From: Apis mellifera
Lineage: Eukaryota; Arthropoda; Insecta; Hymenoptera; Apidae
Reading direction: 5' to 3'
NCBI RefSeq assembly: GCF_003254395.2
Contig: NC_037649.1
Span: 3,939,032 to 4,003,031 of the forward strand
DNA: 64,000 nt
Positions within the stretch are counted from its first letter, which is position 1, and every line of letters starts with the position of its first letter. The notes under the pieces are model-generated. The model was not told the origin of the DNA and made no database searches. It was given only the letters and a program-made list of their open reading frames with translations. Made by a program: the position numbers and the translations under genes. Positions 40,222 through 53,562 of the stretch are shown here, one piece after another.

Positions 40222-41173
40222 TATACATTACATGTTACTATCATATTTTACATAATTTATCATATTATTATCATTTTTATACAATTATTTATAGATGTTA
40301 ATAAATTTAAAAAATAAAAAAGAGCAAAAAATTTAATTGAATAAATTGTAAGTATTTGTTTTATAAATAAAATATAATAAGAGAAAAAAGTATTCATATA
40401 TCCTTTAAAATGGAATAATTTTTTTTAAAGTTAGAATAAATGATTTGTTTAGTATATTTTTTTTAGTATATTGAATATAAAAATAGAATATAGTATATAA
40501 AAAAAATAATATTTAATTATTTTTTATAATGTTTAAAAAAAATTTTTTTAAATTACCATTGGTTGGAATTTTGAAAAAAAAAAGAAATAAAAATCATGAT
40601 TTTCAATTTTTTTATTTGAATAATATAAATGTAATGAAATTTTAAAACATCTATTGTTAAAAATCATATACATATACAAAATTTTATCGAAATTGAAGCT
40701 ATAAATCAAAAAATATAAAAATTTTCAAAAAAAATATTTATTATAATTATAACCCGAAAGTTGTTAAAAATTGTAAATTTCAATATTTTTTATTGTTTTC
40801 GATTTTAGTAAAACTTTATGAATATAATTGATGAATGAATTCTTAGATTTAATCTAATTTCTTAGATCTACAAAAAGCATTTTTTAAATTTTTATTATAG
40901 ACTCAAATAAAAAATCATGATTTTTTTTTTCTCCAAAATCAATATTAATTTTTAAAAAAATATCAATATTTTTTTTACATATTACACAAATAAATTAATT
41001 ATTCGAATATTTAAAAAAAATTCAAGTCTTCCAATTTTAAAAAAGTTATTTCGTTTTAAAAGTATATGAATATTTTTTTCTTTCACTATATATGTTACAT
41101 ATATAAATAATAAAATAATATAACAAAAAAAATCCTTATAATTTCTATTTAAAGAAACATTTAACATTTTAAT
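39757..41173. other. 3' UTRs and spacer between the convergent ECM29 and PUM3 genes
   Basis: ECM29 (plus) and PUM3 (minus) point at each other over 1417 bases. I see no exon here. The stretch holds an AAT repeat and many A/T runs, so individual polyadenylation signals cannot be picked with confidence. Confidence 0.5.
40181..40220. repeat. (TAA)n microsatellite
   Basis: About 13 copies of the trinucleotide TAA in a row, in the spacer behind ECM29. Confidence 0.9.
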
Positions 41174-43018
41174 TTATTTTAATTTTTCTAATAAAATTTT
41201 AGCACCTGGATTTTGTTTTGACTTTAAAATATTTATCATTGGTTTTAATTTAGAAAGTATAATATTTCCAACAGACATTGTTTCATTTTCTAGTAATAAT
41301 ATTAATAAAAAACATCCTCTATTGCATTCTATCCATTTTTCTATAATATTTGTTTTTAAATAATTAATTAATATTTCTCCAAATGTACATTCACTTTTTT
41401 TTTGTAATTCTTTATCATTTTGTATAAGTTTTTTTAACATCATATGTAAACCTGCATGTTCAATTGGTTTATATTCTTCATTTCCTTCTTTGATTTTTGA
41501 TTTTAAGTCTGAAATAAATATAGCAACAGCTTCAAAAGCTCTTTTTAATTTTTCTCCAATACCTATTTTCAATATTGCTAATGTTATCATTGCAATAGAA
41601 CTATTAGATATCCAAATTGAAGTATTTGTAATTACAGATTCTAGAAGTGAATCAGAAATTGAATATAAAAGTTCTTTTTCTCTTACATTAGCTGGTTTTT
41701 TACTTATTACATTATTATCTCCTTGCTCCAAATATTTTACTATACTGGGAGCAAAATAATGGGAATTTCTTCTAGCTATTAAATACAAAATTACATGCTT
41801 TCCATAATCATTTAATGCTATATCTATCAAATCATTTTGTATTTCTGAGAATATAATTTTTTTGATTAAAACAGTATCATCTACTGAATCAAATAATGCT
41901 AATAGTATTAAATATCCATGTTCAGACATCGAAATAGTTTTTATATTCCCTTTTAGAGATTTCATAATAATTTTTCTATCTTTGTTTGTACCATGCCATA
42001 TACATATTGCAGCAACTTTTGAACCAAATTTTGTTCGAGACAATTCCATTATTGAATTTTTTAACATAGTTATCATTTCTGTTCTATCTTCAATGGAACA
42101 ATCATTTAAGAATTCTAAAAGAACGCAATGCAATAAAGTGGAATTTAAAAATTTCTTATTTAATATTTTCATTAAATTTCCTTTTACTGCAGATAATGTT
42201 GCTGTTTTCATATCTTCTGCAATTTTATATGTATCAGATAATGTTTTAATTTTTTTATCTTTAGCTTGTTTATACATATCACCATAAAATTCCTGTTTAA
42301 AATATATTTTTTCTATTTCCGTTGCCCATGTTGAATAAATAACTTCTAATAATGATGCAGATACAGAATGACACATGAATCTTATTACATTACCATAAAA
42401 AACAGAAATAGTTTCATGTCTAATCTGCTGAGATCCATATTTTAACATTGTTTTAATACAGTTTTTTGCATATTTTGATTTAATCATAGACGAAATTGAT
42501 GGTTTTAATTCTTGAAAAATAGCTTGTCGAATCTTTGCATCACAATATTTAAGTATCCACTGAATAATTCGAGACATATCATGTGTAAGTATTATTCTAT
42601 TATAATTATTTTTTAATATATTATGTGTTTTTAAAATTAGCTTTTTACGTTCTAATTTTGAACAATCAGATCTACGAAACTTTTCACTAAATTGCTTTGC
42701 TGTAATTGTTATATTATAAATATCATTGAAACGTTTTGCTTTATATTTTTCTTTAAGTTCTTTTTTTTGTTTCTTAAATTCTATCCAATTAGGTTTTTCT
42801 ATAGAGTTTTTTATTTCAAATTTATCACTTATATTTCTACTGTGGTTTTCTTTGTCATTTTTTGTCAAAGTTTTTTTGTATTTTTCTTCTGTTTTTTGAA
42901 TTTTAAATTCATTACTTTTAATCTTTTTTATATTACTATTTATATTATCATCATTATTTTCTCTTTTATTTTTTTGTAATTTTGATTCGCTGTTAATTTT
43001 TAATTTTTGTATTGTCAT
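41174..43018 (-). CDS. PUM3: Penguin/PUM3, nucleolar Puf-family RNA-binding protein
   Basis: PUM3 (Drosophila Penguin, yeast Puf6) is a nucleolar Puf-type protein linked to ribosome biogenesis. One uninterrupted coding exon gives 614 residues (human about 648). The first 100 residues are Lys/Asn/Glu-rich with basic runs fitting nucleolar targeting. After WIEFKKQKKELKEKYKAKR come alpha-helical Puf repeats (for example RQAIFQELKPSISSMIKSKYAKNCIKTML, here split over two turns, and FGSKVAAICIWHGTNKDRK), followed by the family's C-terminal helical part. A pyrimidine-rich acceptor (TTTCACTTTTAG, minus strand, ending at 43030) lies 11 bases upstream of the ATG, so a 5' UTR intron is likely. Lack of coding introns contrasts with the neighbouring genes. 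Long open frames on the opposite strand are shadows. Confidence 0.93.
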   Translation of the reverse strand: MTIQKLKINSESKLQKNKRENNDDNINSNIKKIKSNEFKIQKTEEKYKKTLTKNDKENHSRNISDKFEIKNSIEKPNWIEFKKQKKELKEKYKAKRFNDIYNITITAKQFSEKFRRSDCSKLERKKLILKTHNILKNNYNRIILTHDMSRIIQWILKYCDAKIRQAIFQELKPSISSMIKSKYAKNCIKTMLKYGSQQIRHETISVFYGNVIRFMCHSVSASLLEVIYSTWATEIEKIYFKQEFYGDMYKQAKDKKIKTLSDTYKIAEDMKTATLSAVKGNLMKILNKKFLNSTLLHCVLLEFLNDCSIEDRTEMITMLKNSIMELSRTKFGSKVAAICIWHGTNKDRKIIMKSLKGNIKTISMSEHGYLILLALFDSVDDTVLIKKIIFSEIQNDLIDIALNDYGKHVILYLIARRNSHYFAPSIVKYLEQGDNNVISKKPANVREKELLYSISDSLLESVITNTSIWISNSSIAMITLAILKIGIGEKLKRAFEAVAIFISDLKSKIKEGNEEYKPIEHAGLHMMLKKLIQNDKELQKKSECTFGEILINYLKTNIIEKWIECNRGCFLLILLLENETMSVGNIILSKLKPMINILKSKQNPGAKILLEKLK

Positions 43019-43030
43019 TTTGTAAATTTC

Positions 43031-46000
43031 TAAAAGTGAAAAAAATATAAAATTAAGAAATTAATGATTTTTAATTTGTTTATTAATGATAAATTATTTT
43101 TGCAATTTTAAACAATAAAATTTTAAAATTCATAATAATTAATTAATAATACATAATAAATTAAATTAAAAAATAAATTAATTAGTGAAACAAAATTAAA
43201 AATTTGATATATTAGATTAAGATTTCTTAATATAACAATATAACCTATAAAAAAGAAAAAAGATAGAGTTTATATCAAAGTTTATAATTAATTTTAATAA
43301 TTATTTCATGTTAAAAATTTGTTTAAAATTGTAAAAAAATATATATTATATCGAATTACTTAGACTTTACTTAGACTTTATTATTTAAATTGACTCCAAC
43401 ACGTGTACACTATTCACACGATTATTTACATAAACCTAAAACTATATAATTATATAATATTTATAGTCGAATGTTGAATTATCACATGTAAACAAAATAC
43501 ATAGTCAAAATATAAGAAATATAAAGTCAAATTCACAATTCTAAATGCAGTTTTCCTGATATAATTTAAAAAATTAAAATTATTTTATTCCATATTAATT
43601 GCTTGACTTAACTTAATTTGAAATAGTAAAATTTTTAATTTTTTAAAATGTTTTTATGAATTTTAACATACAAAATCATAAAAACAACAGTCTTAATTAT
43701 CGAAATTTAAAATTTTTATTTAGAAATTATTAACAGTTAAATTTATTTTATATTACATTAAAATTTTTCATTTTATAAAAATTTTTGCAAGCTATGAAAT
43801 CGTATTAAATTTCTATTTAATTCGATAAAAAGAAATAATAAGAGGAACTATCAATCATTTTAAATAATGAATTTAAATTATTATCTAAACTCAATTCAAA
43901 TTAAATCATGTGTTAAGTCATCATAAGATGCATACGAATTAAAATTTGATTTAAATTAAAAAATTTCAATCTAATTTAAAATTAAATATGATTTTTGTAA
44001 AACAATAAAATGTTAGAAGATAGTATCGATAGTGATTTACGAATTATTCTTACGTGATAATATATTTGTGATATGATATATATGTGATAATATATTTCAT
44101 CAGATAAATAATGGTATATTTATTATAACATTAATTTTATTATATGAAAAATATTACAAAAATATTCATTCAAATTTAATTATTTTTTTTAAATTATATT
44201 GTCCAAAGAATACAAAAGTTTTGAAATGAAATTTATGATTAAAACTTATTAATATTTAAAACATATTAATATATGAAATATATTCAGATTTATATCCAAA
44301 ATTCGATCTAATTTTATTATAAAAAATTTATTGTTTATTATTATGGTTAGGCTTGACTATTTATATTTGATTCACTTAATTTTATATTAGAAAATACTAA
44401 TTTTATATTAGAAATACTACTAAAAAACTAATAGAAATAATGATAAATAAATAAATAATGAATAATAAATAACAGTCTAGAATTTATATATAGAAAAATA
44501 TAAAAAAAAATATAAAAATATATAAAAAAATATTCAAAAATATTAATATTCCAAACTAATCAATGATATTTAATATTTAATATTAATGTAATACTATATT
44601 AATATAATTAATTTTTTAATAAAAATCATAAAAATATTATTGTTGATTGATTATTTAGTATCTTTAGGCTGCAAATTTTTTGAAAATGGCTTCAATCAAA
44701 AATATTCATAAAAATTTTAAAAATCAAAATATTCTTTGTTTTCGATCCATTGGTCATTTTTGCGCGGGAAAATAATCTTGTGAACAAATGCAAGATTATT
44801 AAAAATATATATTATATATATACATATAAAATATATAGAATAGTTTGTTGTCGTCACTATTTGTTAGCAAATTTTCATGTAGCGATTACAATAATATGTA
44901 ACTGTATAAATATTAGCCTAAAAATTTAATTACATATAAAGCTAATTATATAAATAAAGTTTTATTATATACTAAATATATATATATATATATACATAAA
45001 ATTATATAGGCAAATACAGATATAATAAAATTATAAATTAACTTTTCAATAAGAAGTTATGAATGATTATCCAATCAACATGTTTGAATTTCTACAACCT
45101 GTCGTCTGATTTTGTCGCTTTGACTTGAATCATACTCTTGTTTTTACGACCTTCAAAGTTTGTCTTTGTAAAATAGAGGTCATATTTAAACAAAAGATAT
45201 TCTTAATTTTTATTAATATATTATATAGTGAATTGCATTAAATTATTTTTATTAAGAAATACATTGTAATTTGTTTTATATTTTATATTTTACTAATTTA
45301 TTACATATTATTTCATTGTTTTTGAATAAGAATTTAATATATATTTTATCTTGTCTTAAAATAAAAATACGCGTTTGCAGAGTAGTCAGGTATGAAAACT
45401 GAGAAAAATAGTATTTTCAAAAAAAATAATGTTTTCTAAAATGTTATAAATTTTTATACTGCATGTTTTTATTATATAAAGTAAAATATTAATTGTGATT
45501 TTATTTGTCTTTATTAACCCGTTATATATTATATTTAAATATACATATAACATTTAAATTTTAAGTTATTTGTAATTGTGTATTTGTATATAATTTTTAT
45601 AATTTTGTATAAAAAGTTAATTATTTTTATATTGTTATATCTATTGTAACTTTGATAACTTTATATTTTTTTTAAATATAATAAAAATATTGTTTAATAT
45701 TTTTAAAAAATGTAAACAATAATAATAATAAATATTTTTAAATATTATTTTAAAATATTATATATTTTATATGTAAGATACTTTATCTTTTAACTATTTA
45801 GATGCTATTATTATAATATTTATATACATATATATAAGTAAAATTTTATATATATTAAAAAATTATTTTATTTAATCAAATTAATTCAAAAATACATTAT
45901 ATATGATATAATATATAATATAATGTAAAAAGTAAAATAATTTTTTAAGTATTTATTTTATCTTATTTTAATATAATATATAAAACAATAAGCATGATAA

Positions 46001-46769
46001 TAAGATTATATTATTCTTGTTTCTTCTTAAAAAATTGATTATATTAAAAACAATTAATAGTATTTTTTTGTATTTAATCTTTTCCTTATTTATTTATAGG
46101 TAATACAACATAAAGTAGTATTTGCTTAAGTAAAAGCAACATATAGCTATAATAACATAGTGCTAATTGAAAAAAATCATTGCCTTTAATAATAATTTCA
46201 GCTATATGATTTATTTTGAGAATGGGTTCCATACTTACAATAAGCTATTTCTTTTCTGATGCAACAAGGAAATTGATAAGGAAACTTAGGACTATTTTCC
46301 AATGCCTTTACAAATATCATTATTTAAAGTGCCTTTATTATTATGTAAGTTTAGATGTAATAATGATGTATCTTCATAACCTTTTGTATTTATATTATTA
46401 TATTATTAATAAATGTAATTAGAGTTAATAATATATCATTTTAATGTCTTTATATAACATTTAGATAATATAATTATATAAATAGTTATAATATAACTAT
46501 ACATTCTAATCAAAGGAGGTATTTTATTACATATCAAATGATTATATTCAAGCTAATATTTCAATATTAAAATAGTACTGAATTATTGGAAATAATAACA
46601 CTTCTATTAAATTTATAAAAATTTATAATAGTAGTAGTAGATAGATAAAAAAATAATATAAATATATATATAATATAATTGATGTTATGTAGTATGAAGT
46701 CTATTCTATATTTATTGTTACAAAGAGGTAATCTAAGCATATAGAATGAAAATATCTCTAGGCTTTATG
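43031..46769. other. Spacer between divergent PUM3 and AGL genes
   Basis: This is mostly AT-rich with no recognised protein exon. Less AT-rich patches occur near 43390-43440 (includes ACACGTGTAC, an E-box, possibly part of the PUM3 promoter) and 45090-45180 (CCTGTCGTCTGATTTTGTCG...). Either could belong to promoters or 5' noncoding exons of the two flanking genes. Confidence 0.4.
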
Positions 46770-46897
46770 CATGTTCATACAGCATAACTTTGTAATATAA
46801 TATTATGCTTTTTGCACGCTTGCTAACTGCTTTGTGCTGATAACTTATATTAAGGGACTCGTGAGCTAAGTGTTTATCCATTTACCATATTTGATGT
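46770..46897 (+). other. Probable 5' noncoding exon of AGL
   Basis: A less AT-rich stretch (GCACGCTTGCTAACTGCTTTG... and GGGACTCGTGAGC) ends in an excellent donor, GTAAGT at 46898. The next acceptor in front of the AGL start is CTTTAG ending at 47206, 15 bases before the ATG. This would make a 5' UTR intron of 309 bases. The left border is a guess. Confidence 0.45.
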
Positions 46898-47221
46898 GTA
46901 AGTACTACTATCTTGAGAAAAGATTTTTATTCTAAAAGATATTATAGATTTATAATTTGTAAATTTTTTATTAATTTATTATTGATCTATTATATTTTTT
47001 GTTGAATAATTATTTTTATATCTCTATATGTAAATTATTTATTTTTTTAATTTAAAATCAAAAGTGTTTATAATTAAAAAAAGTATAATTATAATTATAT
47101 AAATTATTAATAAGAAGCAACAATTGTAAACATTGAAAACAATTGCAAAAAATAATTTTGAAAATTTAATAATATTGTTTTAAAAAATAAGTGTTTGTGT
47201 CTTTAGGCAGTGGTTAAAAAT

Positions 47222-50200
47222 ATGTCAGAACACATGTCATCAACTGAAAGTCACGAATTTGAACAAATAAGAGTTTTAACTCTAAATAATGGAGAACATC
47301 TTGATGGTATATTATATAGATTAAAGAAAGGTATGTAAATTTTATACAATTTTATTTACAATATTGATAAAAGTAAATTTAAATAATTTTTTAAGAATTA
47401 AAATAATAAATTAAAATAATAAAATTAACAGGATGGAGAGTAGAATTTCGTTTAGGCGCTTCTCTTCTTGGAAGAACTGTTGATCTTTTTATAAATTATC
47501 CTTTAGGAGAGAATAAAAAATTTGAAAGACATACATATTATCTCTTAGAATGGATTAATGAAACAGCTAATATATGTTTATCTCTAGCTGGTTCATTTCA
47601 TTATTATCTTATAGATCCTAAGTAAGTATTAAATATAAAAAAATTTTATATTAACACAATTTTAAATTAACATTAAATCTTTAGTTCTGAAGGTATGAAG
47701 CCTATTGCTTCTGGATATCTCCTTGTAGATCCAGAACTTAAAATAGGGGAACATGGGAATGATTTACCATTAGATTGTATTCAATGTCAAACTGTTCTTG
47801 CAAAATGTTTAGGATCATTTTCTACCTGGGAAGATAAATTACTAGTCGCTAAAAATTCTGGATATAACATGATTCATTTTACACCAATTCAGGTATATTT
47901 AATTTATTAAATAATATTTTTAATTATTACATTCAATTTATATTTGAGGAATATATTTTAAGAATATATTTTAAAATATATAGTATTTTACTTATAATTT
48001 ATATTTTAGGAATTGGGATATTCTAAATCTTCTTATAGTCTTAGTGATCAATTAAAATTAAATCCTTCTTTTAATGATGATAATAAATCAATTACATATG
48101 ATGATATTGAAAAATTAATTAATAAAATGCGCAATGAATGGAATGTAAATATATAATTTTATATATTTTATAATTTGCTTATAAATATTTTTGTAAATTT
48201 TTTTGTAAATATTATGTATTTTAGATGTTAAGCATCTGTGATATTGTTTTGAATCATACAGCAAATGAAAGTCCTTTTTTGGTATCTCATCCAGAATGTA
48301 CATATAATTGTTTGAATAGTCCTCATTTACGTCCTGCATATATTTTGGATGCTGCATTATTTGAATTAACAGTGCAAGTGGCTGCTGGAGAATGGGAATT
48401 TAAAGGCATCCCTTTGATAGTTGAAACTGAAGAACATTTAAATGTAAGATAAATAGATTAAAATTAATATTTAATAATAATTATGATGCATTATATATGC
48501 ATATTAATTTTTATCATTTCCAGTCAATTCGTCATGCACTTCACACATATTTTTTGCCGCTTATAAAAATACACGAATTATATATAATAGATATTAATGA
48601 AACTATTGCTGAGTTTTTGAATTTAGCACGAAATCAAATGCCTCAAGACATCATTGAATCATCAAAAACATCAGAAGATATTAAAATAATACAAGATTCA
48701 AAATTTCGCAGATTAAAAGCAACTATAAATATGCAACTTGCTTTACAAAAATATAACATATATAGGTTAATAATTAATATTCTAAAAAAAATATTAATTT
48801 TATAAAATTTTGATTTATTTAATCTTCTTTTTTATATTTTTCAGAACTGATTGTTTTGATGAAGAGACTCGTTTGAAACGTTGTGCTGAAGATTTAAGAA
48901 AAAAATTGCAGGAACTTAATAATATAATCATTAATGAAATACAAAATCATTTAAATGCTGCAGTTGAAAATACAATTGCTGGTATAAGATATTTTAGAGT
49001 GCAAGTTGATGGACCTAAACTTAAAGAAATAAGTGAAAGAAATCCACTAGTTCCTAGGTATACTATTATATAGTATACTATATAGTATACTATATATATA
49101 TATATATATATATATAGTATATATATATAGTATTTCTTATTTTATTATTATTTTTATATAAATTAAATTAGAAAATGTATTATTATACTATGATTATGAA
49201 TATGAACATAATTTTCAGATATTTTACTGATTATGGAACACCTAAAACATTAACTGAAAGAGAAGCAACAATGTATTCAGATGCAGGATGTTATCTTATG
49301 GCTCATAATGGATGGGTAATGAATGGCGATCCTTTAAAAAATTTTGCAGATTCTGATTCTAATGTTTATATAAGAAGAGAACTTATTGCTTGGGGTGATA
49401 GTGTAAAATTGAGGTACTGCAATTGTTTTTGGAATATTAGTAAGAAATTATAAAATTTAAATCATTAATATGTTGAATTTGTTGTAGATATGGAGATAAA
49501 CCAGAAGATTGTCCTTTTCTATGGCAGCATATTAGTACATATGTTGAACAAACAGCTAAAATTTTTGATGGTATTCGATTAGACAATTGTCATTCAACTC
49601 CTATTCCAGTTGCAGAGGTATATTTAATTTTTTAATATATAAATGCTATATAAATTTATGCTTTTATTAATAAATTTTGAATATTTTATATTTAATGTAC
49701 AGTATATGCTTGATGTTGCTCGTCGTATCCGTCCAGATTTGTACGTTGTTGCAGAATTATTTACAAATTCAGATCAAAAAGATAATATATTTGTTAATCG
49801 TCTTGGTATCACTTCTTTAATTCGAGGTATATATATTTTTATTTTAAGTTATAGAATTATAATTATTTGTTGAATTTATTAATCATTTTGTTATTACTTC
49901 TTTAATTCAGGATATGTATATTTATTTTGTCATAAAATATATTATTAATATATTAAAATTAATATATAAAAATTGTAAAATATTATAAAATATTAATATA
50001 TAATATAATTATTATTAAAATAAAAAATATTATTAAATATTATTTCTTTTTAAAATAGAAGCTATGTCTGCATGGGATAGCCACGAAGAAGGTCGATTGG
50101 TATATCGATATGGAGGTGAACCAGTCGGTGCATTTTTGCAATCGCGTAAACGACCTTTAGTACCAAGCATAGCACATGCCCTTTTTTTAGATTTAACTCA

Positions 50201-53200
50201 TGATAATCCTAGCACTGTGGAAAAACGCAGCGTATTCGATTTACTTCCAAGTGCTGCTCTTGTATCAATGGCAGCATGTGCTAGTGGTAGTAATCGTGGA
50301 TATGATGAATTAGTTCCTCATCATGTAATTTAATTTTATATGATTATATTTATACAATTATTTTTATAATTTTATATAATTATTAATTATTTTATTTAAA
50401 TTTTATTAAAAAGTAATTATTTATTTTATAAAATTATAATAATATAAAGAAAATTATTAATAATATTAAAAAAAAGAAATATTTATTAATTTTTATCAAT
50501 TCTTACAGATACATGTTGTAGATGAAACAAGACAATATTCATTTTGGACAGATGATGAATGTTTGATAGATGGTATCAAATTTGTAGGTTTTAAAACTGG
50601 TATAATTGCTGCAAAGAAAGCATTAAATGATTTGCATTATATTCTTGGACAACAAAAATTTTCTCAAGTATATTATCATAATTCATAATATATATAAAAA
50701 GTATTAGTTTAATATTTCTGAAGTATTAATTATTAAATTGACAGGTATTTGTTGATCAAATGGATAATGATATAGTAGCTGTAACAAGACACTCTCCAAC
50801 AACTCATGATAGTGTAATTTTAATTGCTTTTACTGCTTTTAAACATCCTGATCCTAATGCTAATGATTTGAGAAGACATGTGAAACCATTACGAGTGGAA
50901 GGTGTAATGGAAGAAATTATTTTGGAAGCATCCTTATGTCATGTAGAAGCAAAGTAAGAGAAATTAAATCAGTAATATTATTTATACATTTATTTTTAAT
51001 ATTTATATTTTATAGAAATATTTATATTTTAGAAATGATATCTCACCTTTCCATTATTCTGAAAAATATGTACGAGATGAAAGTTATATAAATGGTCTCT
51101 CAGAATATATTGTAAATCTTAAAGAACATATACAAATTTGTGATTCAGAAATTTTGGAAAAAGTTGATTCTGGTGATCCTAAAATAACTCAACTTAATTT
51201 TGTAAATTTTCAACCAGGTTCTGTTATTGCTATTCGGTAATATTTAATTATACATTTTTTTTTATAATATTTATTTCTAAATTTTATATTTTATATATGG
51301 ATATTAATATATTTTAGTGTATCTCTTCATGCTAATATAAAACCAGCTCTTGCAAAACTTCATAATACTATTTCAATAATCACATCCCAAAAAAGTTCAG
51401 ACATACGCGTTATTGCTTCACGTATGGATTTGATAGATTTAAATAAAGCTTTATATCGATGTGATCAGGAAGAACGCGATGAAACTTCAAATAGATTTGA
51501 TGTATATAATATTCCAGGTTATGGACCACTTGTTTATGCAGGATTGCAAGGTAAATTAATAATATAAATTATTATATATTTATATATTTACATTTTTTTT
51601 TCTATTATTATTTTAGGTATTATTTCTTTATTAGCGGATATTCGTCCTAATAATGATTTAGGTCATCCAATGTGTATTAATCTCAGACAAGGTAATTGGT
51701 TAATAGGTAAGTGGTAAAAGAAATATTAAAATCATTTCATTTTATTTTCAAATAACATATAATTAATAATTTTACACAAATATGTAGATTATACTTGGCA
51801 ACGGTTAAAAGAAGACGATGGAACAAAAGCACTTGGAGAATGGCTTGAAGAAGCTACTGAACCATTTAAATTAATACCTCGTTATTTAGTTCCTAGTTAT
51901 TTTGATGTTATAGTTGTAAACGTTTATATGATACTTCTCGAACAATGCTATAATCTAATGTCAAGGTATTTTATATTAAATATTCATTTATTTTTTATGT
52001 TTTATTCATTTATAATTATTATTCATTATTAATTATAAATAAACTAATTTATTTATAATTATTAGCTTTGTGAAAGATGGTTCTACTTTTGTCAAGATCT
52101 TATCTTTGGTTTCAATACAAATGGGAGGAGTAATAAAATCAGCTCCATTACCAGATTTGTCACCAAATATAGATTCTCCTAAACCAAAGATTAAACAATA
52201 TAATGACGAAAGTGAACAAATATGTATGACATTATCTGCTGGTTTACCGCATTTCACAACAGGATATATGAGAAATTGGGGAAGAGATACATTTATTGCT
52301 TTAAGAGGACTATTGATATTAACTGGCAGACATACAGAAGCACGATTTATTATTCTTGGTTATGCTGGAACTTTACGACATGGTCTTATACCAAATTTAC
52401 TTGATAAAGGAAAGAATGCTAGGTGAAGAATAGATTTTTATATATTTTAATTCATAATTATTATTGCATTTTTCAAATAATTTTTTTATGTTTCTTTTTT
52501 TTAGATATAACTGTCGAGATGCTTTATGGTGGTGGTTGTATACAATTCAATGTTATATACAAGAAGTGCCAAATGGTTTAAAAATTTTAACAGATAAAGT
52601 TTCAAGACTGTTTCCAACTGATGATTCTCCTCCATTACCCGCGGGACAAGTAGTATGTACAAAATATTCATTATAAATAAATTATGTATATTAATTATGT
52701 ATATTATTTATTCTAAATTTCACAACAAATTTTCAGGATCAATCATTACATGATGTTATTCAAGAAGCTCTTTTAGTACATTTTCAAGGACTTTGTTTTA
52801 GAGAAAGAAATGCTGGAAAACAGATTGATGAACATATGACAGATCGTGGTTTTAATAATCAAATTGGAGTACATCCAGAAACAGGATTTATATTTGGTGG
52901 AAATGATGCAAATTGTGGTACGTGGATGGATAAAATGGGATCTTCTGAAAAAGCTGGTAACAAAGGAAAACCAGCTACTCCAAGGGATGGTTCAGCTGTA
53001 GAAATAGTGGGTCTCAGTAAAAGTATTCTTAGTTTTTTAGCTGAATTATATAAACAAAATCTTTTTCCTTATGGTAGTGTGCAAAGAAAAAATCGTGATG
53101 GTAAGAAATAAATTTTTTTATATTTATTCATTTTATTTTCATTTTTTTTAAAATATATTTAAAATATATTTAATGTTTATTATAGGTTCTGTTGTAACAT

Positions 53201-53497
53201 GGAGTTATAAACAATGGGCAGATAAAATTTCATTAAATTTTGAAAAATATTTTTATATTAATGAAATAGCAAAAGAAGGAGAATTAAATTTAGAACTTAT
53301 TCATCGGCGTGGAATTTTTAAAGATAGTCATGGAGCAACACAAGCATGGGCTGATTATCAACTACGACCTAATTTTCCAGTTGCAATGGTTGTTGTAAGT
53401 ATTTAATTTTTATATTTATTAATATTTTTAAATCATATATATAATTTTTTTATATATTATATATTTATATATTTATATGTATATAAATATATATATT

Positions 53498-53562
<65 letters not shown>

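Noticed and set aside
41490..42287. Long open frames on the plus strand opposite PUM3
   Set aside because: They are antisense shadows of the PUM3 coding exon with no homology of their own.
45381..45389. Possible 9-base micro-exon between TTTGCAG and GTATGA
   Set aside because: The acceptor and donor look good, but nine bases cannot be supported from sequence alone without transcripts.
46216..46422. 68-codon open frame upstream of AGL (MRMGSILTISYFF...)
   Set aside because: It has no homology, and its second half is Tyr/Leu/Ile-rich as in AT noise; it could at most be part of a 5' noncoding exon.
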